Part shown: positions 43,182 to 51,868 of the stretch, one piece after another
Numbering within the stretch: the stretch's first letter is position 1
How the letters are laid out: each line of letters starts with the position of its first letter
Source: Algoriphagus sp.
GTDB taxonomy: Bacteria > Bacteroidota > Bacteroidia > Cytophagales > Cyclobacteriaceae
Assembly (NCBI RefSeq): GCF_024305035.1
Contig: NZ_JAMWZB010000018.1
Location: forward strand, 41,863-105,862
Length of the DNA: 64,000 nt
Reading direction: 5' to 3'
Made by a program: the position numbers and the translations under genes
Notes under the pieces: generated by a model
Told to the model about the DNA's origin: nothing
What the model saw: only the letters and a program-made list of their open reading frames with translations
The model's database searches: none

Positions 43182-43955
43182 ATGGAAAGTACAGTAGCAC
43201 AAAGACTAGAGGCCATTCACAACCTTCAATTAATAGATTCAAAACTCGACGCAATCCTTAAAGTAAGGGGAGCGCTTCCTGAAGAAGTTCAGGATCTTGA
43301 AGATGAAATAGCCGGCTACGAAACCCGCCTACAGAAATTCAACAGCGAAATCGAATCTTTTGAGGATAGCATCAAAGCCCTGAAAGAAAGCATCAAAGAT
43401 TCTGAAAAACTGATCAAAAAATATCAGGAGCAGCAGATGAATGTCCGGAATAATCGGGAATACGATGCCATCACCAAAGAACTTGAACTTCAGGATCTTG
43501 AAATTCAAGTAGCCAAGAAAAAAATTGCTGAGGCAGGTCTCAAAATTGATCAGAAGAAACACGATCTAAATGAACTCAACGAGGTCATGAAGGATCGCCA
43601 GAAGGATCTTGATCAGAAGAAAAACGAGCTCTCCACCATTGTTGCAGAGAGTGAAAATGAAGAGGGAAAACTCAACGCTGAGCGCGAAAAAGCAGTCAAA
43701 AAAATTGAAGAGCGTCTCTTAAAATCTTACGCCAAAATCCGTGAAAATGCCAAAAACGGATTGGCCGTAGTGATGGTTAAAAGAGGAGCTTGCGGAGGAT
43801 GTTTCAATACCGTCCCTCCCCAACGACAAGCTGATATTCGTGAGAAGAAAAAACTCATTGTCTGTGAGCATTGCGGTAGAATACTCGCCGGTGTAGAAGA
43901 CGAAATTGAGGAGGAACCCACACCAAAGAAAAAACGTACTTCAAGATCCGCTTAA
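43182..43955 (+). CDS. Coiled-coil C4 zinc-ribbon protein (CT398/DUF164-like)
   Basis: A 257-residue protein. Residues about 20-190 are a long charged coiled coil (LPEEVQDLEDEIAGYETRLQ, EIESFEDSIKALKESIKDSE, NRREYDAI-like block NNREYDAITKELELQ). The C terminus is a zinc ribbon with Cys204/Cys207 (GACGGCF) and Cys228/Cys231 (VCEHCGRIL). This is the conserved partner of Nif3 in many bacteria. It has been linked to nucleic-acid binding or type III secretion chaperoning in chlamydiae, but the general role is unknown. Confidence 0.9.
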   Translation: MESTVAQRLEAIHNLQLIDSKLDAILKVRGALPEEVQDLEDEIAGYETRLQKFNSEIESFEDSIKALKESIKDSEKLIKKYQEQQMNVRNNREYDAITKELELQDLEIQVAKKKIAEAGLKIDQKKHDLNELNEVMKDRQKDLDQKKNELSTIVAESENEEGKLNAEREKAVKKIEERLLKSYAKIRENAKNGLAVVMVKRGACGGCFNTVPPQRQADIREKKKLIVCEHCGRILAGVEDEIEEEPTPKKKRTSRSA

Positions 43956-43975
43956 GGAATCTGTTTTTATATCCA

Positions 43976-44010
43976 CCCCGAAACATCTGTTTCGGGGTTT
44001 TCTTTTTTTT
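43976..44010 (+). terminator. Terminator of the Nif3-zinc-ribbon operon
   Basis: CCCCGAAACA (43976-43985) pairs perfectly with TGTTTCGGGG (43988-43997) and is followed by a T-rich run. Confidence 0.92.
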
Positions 44011-44060
44011 AATCCAAACATTCTTGTTTCTCCGTACATTATTTATGTATATTGAATGCT

Positions 44061-44468
44061 ATGAGAACGTTAGTCTTACTCTTCGGATTCATTTTTGCCA
44101 TCGGTTGGGCAGCTCAGGCCAAACCGGAAACCAAAACTTTTTTGGTTTTATTTAAATCCAAAGAACTAAAAGCAAATAAGACCACTCTGAAAAGTGTGGA
44201 AGCCCAATTTTCTTCCTTTTCCACCCGAACCTATGCCGGAAATTCGGAGCTTGCGCTCCTGATCGAAATCCCTTCCTGTGATTTTGATGAATGTTTCTTA
44301 GGTCAATTTTTGATCGATACGGGTTCCCGAAAAAATATCCAACTTCAAGAACTTGCCTTCAGGCTTTTTGACATGACCCAGAATGAGCGAGAATTGGAGT
44401 TGATTGTCAAAGCGTACGATTCCAAAAACCATAAAAAATCAGGTTCGCTTTTTAAGTCAAATCCTTGA
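44061..44468 (+). CDS. Secreted protein of unknown function
   Basis: A 135-residue protein with a signal peptide (MRTLVLLFGFIFAIGWAAQA). The mature part contains TFLVLFKSKELKANKTTLKS, a pair of cysteines (PSCDFDECFLG) that could form a disulfide, and ERELELIVKAYDSKNHKKSG at the end. I do not recognise a family. A TTG three codons earlier is in frame, but the ATG gives the normal signal peptide. The gene converges on the histidine phosphatase gene, overlapping its last 17 bp. Confidence 0.65.
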   Translation: MRTLVLLFGFIFAIGWAAQAKPETKTFLVLFKSKELKANKTTLKSVEAQFSSFSTRTYAGNSELALLIEIPSCDFDECFLGQFLIDTGSRKNIQLQELAFRLFDMTQNERELELIVKAYDSKNHKKSGSLFKSNP

Positions 44469-45075
44469 GATGATCTTGATCATTTCCCTTTTTCAAGACA
44501 AAAGTCCCATTGGATAGTTCTTCCAAAAGGTAAAGACATAAGTTTTGATGCTCAAATTGATCCATATACCTCAGATCGTACTTAAAAATCAAACTTAGAA
44601 ATATTCGCATGGCCCTGCCGTGCATGCAAACCAAAATCGTTTCTCCGGGGCCTGAAAGTATCTTTTCGATGCCCAGGGCCAATCTTTTCGCCACTTGGTT
44701 GGGATTCTCCCCCCCAGCAATCGCATAATCCAAATTTCCCTGCTGCCACTGGTGGAGCATGTGCTGGTAATATTGGTTTTCCTCCGGGGTCATCGGAGTT
44801 CCTTCGTAATCTCCCCAGGAAATCTCATTGAGCTCAGACAAGGCTGTAGTCGGGATTCCCTGTTGGATAAACCCTTCAATGGATTGGCGGGTTCGGATCA
44901 AGGTAGTATGGTAAATTTGATCAAAAGGTACCTTTTGGTAAGCGTCAAAAAAGGCCTTGGCCTGTGCCCTCCCCCGATCATTGATCGGCGCATCGATTCC
45001 ACTTCCCTGCACCACACCCCGAAGATTGAAATCCGTCTGCCCGTGTCTGACTAAATATATTTTTTTTCGATTCAT
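44452..45075 (-). CDS. Histidine phosphatase family protein
   Basis: A 207-residue phosphoglycerate-mutase-like phosphatase. The phospho-acceptor is in YLVRHGQTDFNLRGVVQG; TLIRTRQSIEGF, LNEISWGDYEG and the second catalytic His in VCMHGRAMRIFLS complete the family pattern. The substrate is not known; the broad-specificity PhoE/GpmB group is closest. The frame is open up to 45195, but MNRKKIYLVRHG is the obvious start. Divergent from the men operon. Confidence 0.9.
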   Translation of the reverse strand: MNRKKIYLVRHGQTDFNLRGVVQGSGIDAPINDRGRAQAKAFFDAYQKVPFDQIYHTTLIRTRQSIEGFIQQGIPTTALSELNEISWGDYEGTPMTPEENQYYQHMLHQWQQGNLDYAIAGGENPNQVAKRLALGIEKILSGPGETILVCMHGRAMRIFLSLIFKYDLRYMDQFEHQNLCLYLLEELSNGTFVLKKGNDQDHLKDLT

Positions 45076-45081
45076 TTTCTC

Positions 45082-45089
45082 TATTTTTG
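45082..45089 (+). promoter_or_regulatory. Candidate -7 element (TATTTTTG) of the menaquinone operon
   Basis: TATTTTTG, 37 bp before the thioesterase start, fits TAnnTTTG. No clear -33 TTG is visible at the ideal distance. Confidence 0.35.
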
Positions 45090-45126
45090 CCCAAAGCCCA
45101 AAGAAAAACAAATCTGTCCAGAATTC

Positions 45127-45549
45127 ATGGTATTTCGAACAAAGCCTGATCTTGTCCAACTCAACAGTAGCAGAAATTTGACTATGGTGGAGCATTTGGG
45201 CATTGAATTTACGGCCATTGGAGATGATTTTCTAGAGGCAACTATGCCAGTAGATCATCGAACCAAACAACCCATGGGCTTGTTACATGGAGGAGCCAAT
45301 GTAGTGCTTGCCGAAACCCTGGGCTCGGTGGCTGCGTCGCTGACCCTTGATCTCACCACTCATGCCTGTGTGGGTTTAGAAATCAATGCCAATCACCTCA
45401 AAGCTGTCCAATCAGGCCATGTCAAGGGAAAAGCCAGCCCCATCCACCTTGGCAGAAGTACCCAGGTTTGGGAAATTAAAATCAACAATGAAGCGGGACA
45501 ACTCTGCTGCATCAGCAGATTGACCCTGGCTATTTTGGAAAAAAAATGA
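45127..45549 (+). CDS. menI: Hotdog-fold thioesterase, probable DHNA-CoA thioesterase
   Basis: A 140-residue PaaI/YdiI-type hotdog protein. The catalytic region is HRTKQPMGLLHGGANVVLAE, with the HGG loop and the following Glu, and ACVGLEINANHLKAV lies on the central strand. In E. coli YdiI (MenI) this fold hydrolyses 1,4-dihydroxy-2-naphthoyl-CoA in menaquinone synthesis. The assignment to menaquinone here rests on the location directly ahead of menF and menD (4-bp overlap with menF). By sequence alone it could be another acyl-CoA thioesterase. Confidence 0.8.
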   Translation: MVFRTKPDLVQLNSSRNLTMVEHLGIEFTAIGDDFLEATMPVDHRTKQPMGLLHGGANVVLAETLGSVAASLTLDLTTHACVGLEINANHLKAVQSGHVKGKASPIHLGRSTQVWEIKINNEAGQLCCISRLTLAILEKK

Positions 45550-46757
45550 TTGAATCTCTGGTCACTCCTCGAATCGCCACCCAAGATGCGATTCAACACC
45601 TTTTACATGCCGCATTTTCCTCAGGAAAATCCTTTGCACTATGGAGAAAGCCCCAATCCAAACTTTTGGAACTGGTACTGGATTCCGAAGAATTGACCCG
45701 TAAAGTAGGAATGGGAATTGAAGAGCTCCCTGCTGGTTTTATCGTACATCCGTTCGAAGATCAGGAGAATAAACAAGCCTTTTTTATTAAAGCCTGTAGC
45801 TACTTTAGCCTGGACCTCAACCTAGAAAATCAAGAGGTTGAATTCCCGGATTGGGTCAAAGTCAATTCGGATCGGACTAGGCCCATCACCGCATACTTCA
45901 ACCGAAAAAAGCCCAGTTCATCTGCTGAGAAAGAAAAACAAGACGTAGGGGAATCGAAAACCCATTTTATTGAGCTGGTCGAAAAAAGCATTCAATCGAT
46001 CAAAGCAGGCTACTTGGAAAAAGTGGTTCCTGCCCGAACCAAGACGATCCCGATTTCGGAAAAATTTGATTTGGTGCAAAGCATTTGGGAATTGCTGTTT
46101 TCCTATCCCAATTCCTTTGTCAATTTTTTTCACATCCCCGAAATTGGAACTTGGCTGGGGGCAAGTCCGGAAATTTTGATCGAGACCAAAGGAAATGAAT
46201 TTTATACCATGTCATTGGCTGGAACCCAAAAGGCTCAGGGGGACAATCCGCTCAAATCCGCTACCTGGACGCAAAAGGAAATCGAGGAGCAAGCGCTCGT
46301 GAGTCGATATATTGTGGATTGCTTTAAAAAAATCAGGTTGCGTGAATATGAAGAGCATGGACCTAAAACCGTACTAGCCGGAGATCTTTTACACCTACGC
46401 TCGGATTTTAGAGTGAATATGAAAGAAACAAATTTTCCTCAGCTGGGCTCTGTCATGTTGGACCTTCTTCACCCTACCTCGGCAGTTTGTGGGATGCCGC
46501 GAAAGCAGGCACATGATTTCTTAAAGGAACATGAGGATTTTGACCGGCGCTTTTTTGCAGGGTTTCTGGGCCCGGTTAATATTCAAGGCGGCACCTCGAT
46601 TTATGTCAACCTCCGCACGGCATCTTTTGGCGAAAATGAAATCAAACTCTATGCTGGAGCTGGGGTAACTGAAGATTCCGACCCCGAAAAAGAGTGGGAA
46701 GAAACTGAACTAAAATGCCGAATTATCGGAAAGTTTTTTCAACCCCAATTACCTTGA
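45546..46757 (+). CDS. menF: Isochorismate synthase
   Basis: A 403-residue chorismate-binding enzyme making isochorismate for menaquinone. C-terminal blocks are clear: LEKVVPARTKTIPISEKFDL, GTWLGASPEILIETKGNEFY, MSLAGTQKAQGDN, HPTSAVCGMPRKQAHDFLKE and the metal-binding FAGFLGPVNIQGGTSIYVNL. The N-terminal 130 residues are divergent, as is usual. The start overlaps the thioesterase stop (ATGA) and its stop overlaps the menD start (TTGA), so the three genes are translationally coupled. Confidence 0.93.
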   Translation: MIESLVTPRIATQDAIQHLLHAAFSSGKSFALWRKPQSKLLELVLDSEELTRKVGMGIEELPAGFIVHPFEDQENKQAFFIKACSYFSLDLNLENQEVEFPDWVKVNSDRTRPITAYFNRKKPSSSAEKEKQDVGESKTHFIELVEKSIQSIKAGYLEKVVPARTKTIPISEKFDLVQSIWELLFSYPNSFVNFFHIPEIGTWLGASPEILIETKGNEFYTMSLAGTQKAQGDNPLKSATWTQKEIEEQALVSRYIVDCFKKIRLREYEEHGPKTVLAGDLLHLRSDFRVNMKETNFPQLGSVMLDLLHPTSAVCGMPRKQAHDFLKEHEDFDRRFFAGFLGPVNIQGGTSIYVNLRTASFGENEIKLYAGAGVTEDSDPEKEWEETELKCRIIGKFFQPQLP

Positions 46758-48442
46758 TTATCCAACCCATCATCGATCTGGTAGCGATCTGTGCCAAAAA
46801 AGGCATAGAACACGCCATCCTTTCTCCAGGTTCACGCTGTGCACCCCTGACTATAGCCTTTGCCCGGCATCCAAAAATTCAGGTGCGAACCATCTCTGAT
46901 GAGCGATCTGCAGCTTTTATTGCCTTGGGCATGGCCCAGCAGCTGGAGAAGCCCGTCGTGCTGGTCTGTACCTCCGGGTCAGCAGCCCTCAATTATTATC
47001 CGGCCATTGCCGAAGCATTTTTCCAACAAATCCCCCTGTTGATTTTGACCGCAGACCGGCCTCCGGAATGGATCGATCAATGGGATGGACAAACCATTTA
47101 CCAGCAGGAGGTCTATGGAAAACACGTCAAAAAAAGTATTCAGTTTCCCGATGAGTTCTCCAATCCGGATCAAGTATGGCATGCTTCCCGGATCGTAAAC
47201 GAAGCCATCAACCTGTCTACTCAATTTCCGGCGGGGCCTGTACACCTTAATATTCCACTCAGAGAACCTTTTTATCCCACTTCTGAGGAAATCCTAACCT
47301 TTCCCGAGGAAGTAACAGAATTTTCTCCGGTAGCCAGCCAGGTCAAGCTCCGTTCTGAAAGCCTGGAGCAGCTTCACCGGCAACTGTCCCGGGTAAGTCG
47401 TCTCCTGATCGTACCCGGACAGCAGCGGCCAAACCCAGCCATTCAATCCTTATTGGATGAATTGGCTCAAAATCAACAGGTCGTGGTGGTGGCCGATACC
47501 ATTTCCAATCTTCAGGCAGAACACCGCATCACGCTACACGATCATTGGCTGGGCCACGAGCCGCTGGGAGATCAATTGGCTCCAGACCTGGTGATTTCAT
47601 TTGGCAAATCCCTGATTTCCAAACCCCTGAAACAGTTCCTTCGAAAGCATAAAATTACGCATTGGCACATCCAACCTAATGGACAGTCCAAAGACACCTT
47701 TCAACAACTCGCTCAAATTTTACCTTGTTCACCAGATGGGTTTTTAGCATGGCTTACCCAAAATTTACCTCCCCAATCGAGGGATTTTGCGCAGCGATGG
47801 GCAAGCTTAGAGCGAAAGGTTAAGCTTGCTCTACCCGAGATCCTGGATCAAGTGCCTTTTGGGGAATACTCAGCCCTGCACCTTGCATTAACACAAATCC
47901 CGGCCTCCTCAAAAATCCATTTGGCCAATTCCATGGCGGTTCGCTATGTGAATTTTTTAGGAAGGCGCACTCAAGAAATCAGTTGTAATCGCGGGACAAG
48001 TGGAATCGACGGATCCTCCAGTACTGCTGTAGGATGCACGTTTACCACGCAGGATCCCGTTACCTTAATCACCGGTGACTTGGCATTTTTTTACGACCGG
48101 AATGCCTTTTGGCACAATTATCCGATGCCCAACCTTCGCATCATTCTGTTGAACAATCATGCCGGCGGTATATTTCGCCTCATCGAAGGCCCTTCCCGTC
48201 AACCCGAATTGGAGGAGTTTTTTGAGACCAAACAGGCACTTCATGCCCAAAGCTTGGCTGCTGAATTTGGGTTTGGGTACCAAAAAGCTGAAAGCAAGAA
48301 GGAGCTTCAGGCCGCATTGGACAGCTTTTACCACTCAAGCACCCATCCCAAAATCCTGGAAATCTTTTCAGAAAGCGCATCGAATCAGCAAATTCTTCAG
48401 CAAGTCAAAACAAAACTAGCGCGACAGATTCTAGAAGATTAA
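46754..48442 (+). CDS. menD: 2-succinyl-5-enolpyruvyl-6-hydroxy-3-cyclohexene-1-carboxylate synthase
   Basis: A thiamine-diphosphate enzyme of 562 residues when started at TTG 46754. It joins isochorismate and 2-oxoglutarate. The N terminus reads IIQPIIDLVAICAKKGIEHA, then the MenD motif ILSPGSRCAPLTIAFARH and DERSAAFIALGMAQ with the conserved Glu. The cofactor-binding region is GDLAFFYDRNAFW with LNNHAGGIFRLIEG. An ATG at 46715 is also in frame but would overlap menF by 43 bp. TTG at 46754 overlaps the menF TGA by 4 bp and gives the usual short N terminus, so it is preferred. Convergent with the MFS gene (4-bp overlap of the stops). Confidence 0.92.
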   Translation: MIIQPIIDLVAICAKKGIEHAILSPGSRCAPLTIAFARHPKIQVRTISDERSAAFIALGMAQQLEKPVVLVCTSGSAALNYYPAIAEAFFQQIPLLILTADRPPEWIDQWDGQTIYQQEVYGKHVKKSIQFPDEFSNPDQVWHASRIVNEAINLSTQFPAGPVHLNIPLREPFYPTSEEILTFPEEVTEFSPVASQVKLRSESLEQLHRQLSRVSRLLIVPGQQRPNPAIQSLLDELAQNQQVVVVADTISNLQAEHRITLHDHWLGHEPLGDQLAPDLVISFGKSLISKPLKQFLRKHKITHWHIQPNGQSKDTFQQLAQILPCSPDGFLAWLTQNLPPQSRDFAQRWASLERKVKLALPEILDQVPFGEYSALHLALTQIPASSKIHLANSMAVRYVNFLGRRTQEISCNRGTSGIDGSSSTAVGCTFTTQDPVTLITGDLAFFYDRNAFWHNYPMPNLRIILLNNHAGGIFRLIEGPSRQPELEEFFETKQALHAQSLAAEFGFGYQKAESKKELQAALDSFYHSSTHPKILEIFSESASNQQILQQVKTKLARQILED

Positions 48443-49743
48443 ACTTCTTGTAGCTTGGAAGCCAAACCTGCTGCACTAGCCACTAATCCTGCAAAAACCA
48501 GCAGCATGCCATCCGAACCAATCCAGGCCGATAATCCGCCCAGTGCCGCGGCAAGCAGGGTAAAACACCCTATTAAGGTATTGGAAAGGGAAACGTAAAG
48601 CGGACGTTCATCCTTTGGGGCAAAATCTACCAAATACGTTTTTCGGCTCAATCGTGCCCCGCCATAAATCATTACATGAATCAAAAAGAGCGCAGCAAAG
48701 GAATAAATGTTTTGACTGAAATCCGGCCAAAATGGAAATGAAAACATGGCCAAAATGGAGGCAAGTCCCAAAAGCGCGACCGTTCGCATCATTTTTCGGG
48801 AAGAGTAATCGGCAAATTTGCCCCAAAACGGGGAAGATAGGACCGCTCCTATTCCAGCTGCCAATACTAAAAACCCTAAATTCTTAACCTCAGCTCCCAA
48901 TTCCCGCTGGGCGATCACCACAAAAAAGGGCTGAGCCAAGGGAATAGCCATTAAAAGCCCGCGAGTCAAAATAAATAATCTCAAATTGGAGTTTTCTTTC
49001 CAGAGTTTTTTGCCCTGTTTTAATTCGGCAATTGGCGAGCGACCACCCGAGGTGGCCCCCGGTTCCTCATGAATTGCGGCGAAAAAGCCTGCTGAAATCA
49101 ACCAACAAGCCGCCCCTGCCAGCACTACCCAAAACAGGTAATTGAGGTCTTGGGATTTTTCCGCTTGCTGCAAGAATAAAAAAGCTCCTGCCAAAATGGT
49201 GAAAACCCCTCCCAAAGTACTTCGATAGGCCAATAGCTGACCCCGTTTTCCCTTGGTGATGGTCTTGGCCAACACGTCTTTGAAACTGATACTAGCTACC
49301 CCACTCGCTCCGCTAAATAAAGCCAAAAGCCCTAAAACCCAAATCCCAGCGGCTAGTTCTTGCTGGGTCTTCACGACCCAAGCCATGGCCAGAAGGCAAC
49401 ATCCCTGGAAGGCTGAGGGCAAAACCCAAAACCATTTTCTCCGGGAATAGGCCCGGATTTTGGCCGAAACTAGCAGTTGTGGCAAAAGTGAGCCGGCATC
49501 TTTGATGGGGACCAGAGCGCCCACCAAACCTCCCGGTACATTCAAAGCGGATAAAATCCAGGGAAGCGTAGTTCCCGGAGAAACCAATTGATTGGCTAAT
49601 TTGGAGAAACCTCCACTGAACACATTTTTTAGAAAATTGCCCGGTACTTCCCGGCAGGATTGTTCGGAAATCGATTCACAGGCCCGTTCCTCCCCCTCAT
49701 CGGTAATAAAATCGTAAACTTTTTCGCTAAACTGCTGCGCCAT
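48439..49743 (-). CDS. MFS transporter
   Basis: A 434-residue major facilitator with about 12 hydrophobic segments, from LVSPGTTLPWILSALNVPGG to DGMLLVFAGLVASAAGLASK. A 40-residue charged N-terminal tail (FITDEGEERACESISEQSC) precedes the first helix. The loop sequences GKFADYSSRKMMRTVALLGL and KTITKGKRGQLLAYRSTLGG fit the MFS pattern. No substrate can be inferred. The stop overlaps that of menD on the opposite strand. Confidence 0.85.
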   Translation of the reverse strand: MAQQFSEKVYDFITDEGEERACESISEQSCREVPGNFLKNVFSGGFSKLANQLVSPGTTLPWILSALNVPGGLVGALVPIKDAGSLLPQLLVSAKIRAYSRRKWFWVLPSAFQGCCLLAMAWVVKTQQELAAGIWVLGLLALFSGASGVASISFKDVLAKTITKGKRGQLLAYRSTLGGVFTILAGAFLFLQQAEKSQDLNYLFWVVLAGAACWLISAGFFAAIHEEPGATSGGRSPIAELKQGKKLWKENSNLRLFILTRGLLMAIPLAQPFFVVIAQRELGAEVKNLGFLVLAAGIGAVLSSPFWGKFADYSSRKMMRTVALLGLASILAMFSFPFWPDFSQNIYSFAALFLIHVMIYGGARLSRKTYLVDFAPKDERPLYVSLSNTLIGCFTLLAAALGGLSAWIGSDGMLLVFAGLVASAAGLASKLQEV

Positions 49744-49808
49744 TAAAAAACCGAGTTAAAAGGAAAGGTTAAGAATGAAAAAAATGTTTGACTATTCCTA
49801 GTGAAATA

Positions 49809-50609
49809 TCAGCCAATGGCAGGGGAATCGGGAGAACTGGGTCTCCCGATTTTTTGAATAAAGTAAATCATTAAGCCCAACTGCCCAATTTCAAAAAAGG
49901 TCAGAGGCAACAATCCGAATAGGACTCCGATCCCTGAGAAAATGAGAATCCCTGCAATCAATCCCAGTGCCCCAATGACCTGAGCCAATCCGTATTTTAC
50001 CTGTTTAAATGCCAAGTAACTGGCACCCAAAAAGGCATACGCCAAGCCAAAAGCCTCCAGCTTAATCCAATAATAATCCTGAATGTTTAACATGGTGCTG
50101 TGTAAGGCCAACATATCCAAACTATACAGGACCACATTAAAACCGATCATGACCCATAGCGCTATTTTCAGGATCTTATTGGGAAAGTATTGCTCCAAGG
50201 CCAGTAAACCGCCCAAAAAACACAAGTAGCTCACACCAGTAATCAGCTTGATGGCAGTAAAGGCCGGCTTGTTGTTCACCACACCCGCTTCGATCCATTC
50301 GTATTCCATCCCGATTTCATAAAAGGCCAAGAAAAAGTAGAGTAAACCTGCTCCAAAGGCTAAATACAAGTAAATGGGCTTAGGTTTAGCTTGATTTTCA
50401 TCCACGATTCGATCCGCCTCCCATTGGAAATCCAAGGCCTCAAACAGCGCTTTTATCGTGTAGCTTCTGGGGGTGACTTCACCTGCTTCTATCCGCTGAA
50501 TGGTTCTCACGTTTAGGTTGCATTTTTCAACGAGCTCCTCTTGGGTGAGCCCTTTGGCTTTTCTCAATTCTGAGATTTTCTTGCCTAATTGGGGTTGTTT
50601 AATTTCCAT
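49809..50609 (-). CDS. XRE-type HTH protein with membrane domain
   Basis: A 266-residue protein. Residues 8-65 are an HTH_3 domain (GKKISELRKAKGLTQEELVE, then CNLNVRTIQRIEAGEVTPRS). From residue 85 on there are about six or seven hydrophobic segments (IYLYLAFGAGLLYFFLAFYE; AIKLITGVSYLCFLGGLLAL; VIGALGLIAGILIFSGIGVL). DNA-binding domains joined to a membrane domain are common in Bacteroidota and may couple gene expression to a membrane signal. The ATG at 50607-50609 (MEIKQPQLG) is preferred to the upstream extension. No function is known. Confidence 0.82.
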   Translation of the reverse strand: MEIKQPQLGKKISELRKAKGLTQEELVEKCNLNVRTIQRIEAGEVTPRSYTIKALFEALDFQWEADRIVDENQAKPKPIYLYLAFGAGLLYFFLAFYEIGMEYEWIEAGVVNNKPAFTAIKLITGVSYLCFLGGLLALEQYFPNKILKIALWVMIGFNVVLYSLDMLALHSTMLNIQDYYWIKLEAFGLAYAFLGASYLAFKQVKYGLAQVIGALGLIAGILIFSGIGVLFGLLPLTFFEIGQLGLMIYFIQKIGRPSSPDSPAIG

Positions 50610-50833
50610 AAGTTTTTTCTTTTTTGTTGTCCAGAAATGCGCCAGCATTCCTTTCCTCTAATGGGAACCTGAATTATTTTGCGCCTTTCCTCCTGATTTT
50701 TGTTTTTTTGTTTTACCCTGGCAAGATCTTTTAAAGCAGTGGAAATTAAGCCGAAACAAGAGCGGAATTGACCCGACATTCACCCGACATTTCCCAAAAA
50801 TAGGACTTCTATCCAGTATTGCTCTAGTTTAGG

Positions 50834-51700
50834 TTAAATCAAGCTCAGGGCTTTTCCCAAAACCGGATTCCTGTTTTCACTTTTCCAAATGACCGAAAGC
50901 TCAGTGAATTGAGTTATTGCTGGAATTTCCATAAACCGAACTTTCAAGTCATATCCTTCCTTGAGGGAAGTCGGAATAATGGCCACCCCCAAGCCATTTT
51001 CCACCAGGCGAAAAATGGTCAAGGCATGAACCGACTTATGCTTGACTTGAGGTTGGAAACCAGCATCCCGGCAGATTCCCATAATCTGATCGTAGTAAAA
51101 AGAAGAATAATCCGATGAAAAAAGAATAAAGGATTCTTCGGCAAACTGAGCGAGGGTCTCAAAATTTTCTAAACCTATCGGATGAGCATTCGGGACCACC
51201 AAAGAAAAGGTATCCCTGAATACGACCTTTCGCTTCAATCCTAGCGGAACGGTGGCCAATCGGACGAAACCCAAATCCAACTCATCTTTTTGAATCATTT
51301 CCACTTGGAGTTGATTGCTCAATTCCTCCAAACTGGTGGTAATTTTTGGAAAAGCAGTCGTGAGCCTATGAAGTAAGTCGGGGAGAATTTGATTGGAGGC
51401 AGAACCCAAAAAACCAATTCTCAACTCCCCTTCACGTCCGGCTGCGATCTCCTTTACCTGGACTTGGGTTGTCTTAAGATGATTGAGTACAAAATCCACT
51501 TCCCCTTTCAGGTAAGCTCCTGCAGCGGTCAAGGAGACCTGCTTTTTATCCCGCTCCAAAAGCTGTACTCCCAGCTCTTCCTCGAGTTGCCTGATTTGCC
51601 GACTCAGGCCCGGCTGAGAGATAAATAGGCGCTCTGCCGCCTTTCGATAGTTCAATTCTTCGGCCACTGCCTGAAAATAGTTCAAATGCCTTAATTCCAT
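50834..51700 (-). CDS. LysR-family regulator, probable regulator of the hut operon
   Basis: A 288-residue LysR protein. The winged HTH is at residues 1-60 (MELRHLNYFQAVAEELNYRK, AAERLFISQPGLSRQIRQLE EELG). The effector domain begins near 92 (ELRIGFLGSASNQILPDLL). It is divergent from hutH with 168 bp between the starts, the standard layout of a LysR regulator and its target. The inducer is probably histidine or urocanate (inference). An upstream in-frame extension to 51742 is unlikely because MELRHL is the canonical start. Confidence 0.9.
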   Translation of the reverse strand: MELRHLNYFQAVAEELNYRKAAERLFISQPGLSRQIRQLEEELGVQLLERDKKQVSLTAAGAYLKGEVDFVLNHLKTTQVQVKEIAAGREGELRIGFLGSASNQILPDLLHRLTTAFPKITTSLEELSNQLQVEMIQKDELDLGFVRLATVPLGLKRKVVFRDTFSLVVPNAHPIGLENFETLAQFAEESFILFSSDYSSFYYDQIMGICRDAGFQPQVKHKSVHALTIFRLVENGLGVAIIPTSLKEGYDLKVRFMEIPAITQFTELSVIWKSENRNPVLGKALSLI

Positions 51701-51759
51701 TGATGCCTCACAGTTATTAATTACTAACAAAAATAGTATCAAAAAGCATCATATGAAAT

Positions 51760-51773
51760 CGGTAATTTTACCG
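51760..51773. promoter_or_regulatory. Candidate LysR operator between the regulator and hutH
   Basis: CGGTAATTTTACCG is an inverted repeat of the T-N11-A type recognised by LysR proteins, centred in the divergent intergenic region. A second, wider inverted repeat (GAGCG 51779-51783, CGCTC 51801-51805) lies closer to hutH. Confidence 0.5.
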
Positions 51774-51868
51774 TATCTGAGCGATCTAGAAGACCATAAA
51801 CGCTCAAAAACAGGTCAAACTCATTGAAAAGCCTTACTGCTTTTCATCAGCTCAACAATTCATTCCCT

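Noticed and set aside
49809..50609. Toxin-antitoxin antitoxin, because of the HTH_3 domain
   Set aside because: The long membrane domain and lack of a toxin partner argue for a membrane-linked regulator.
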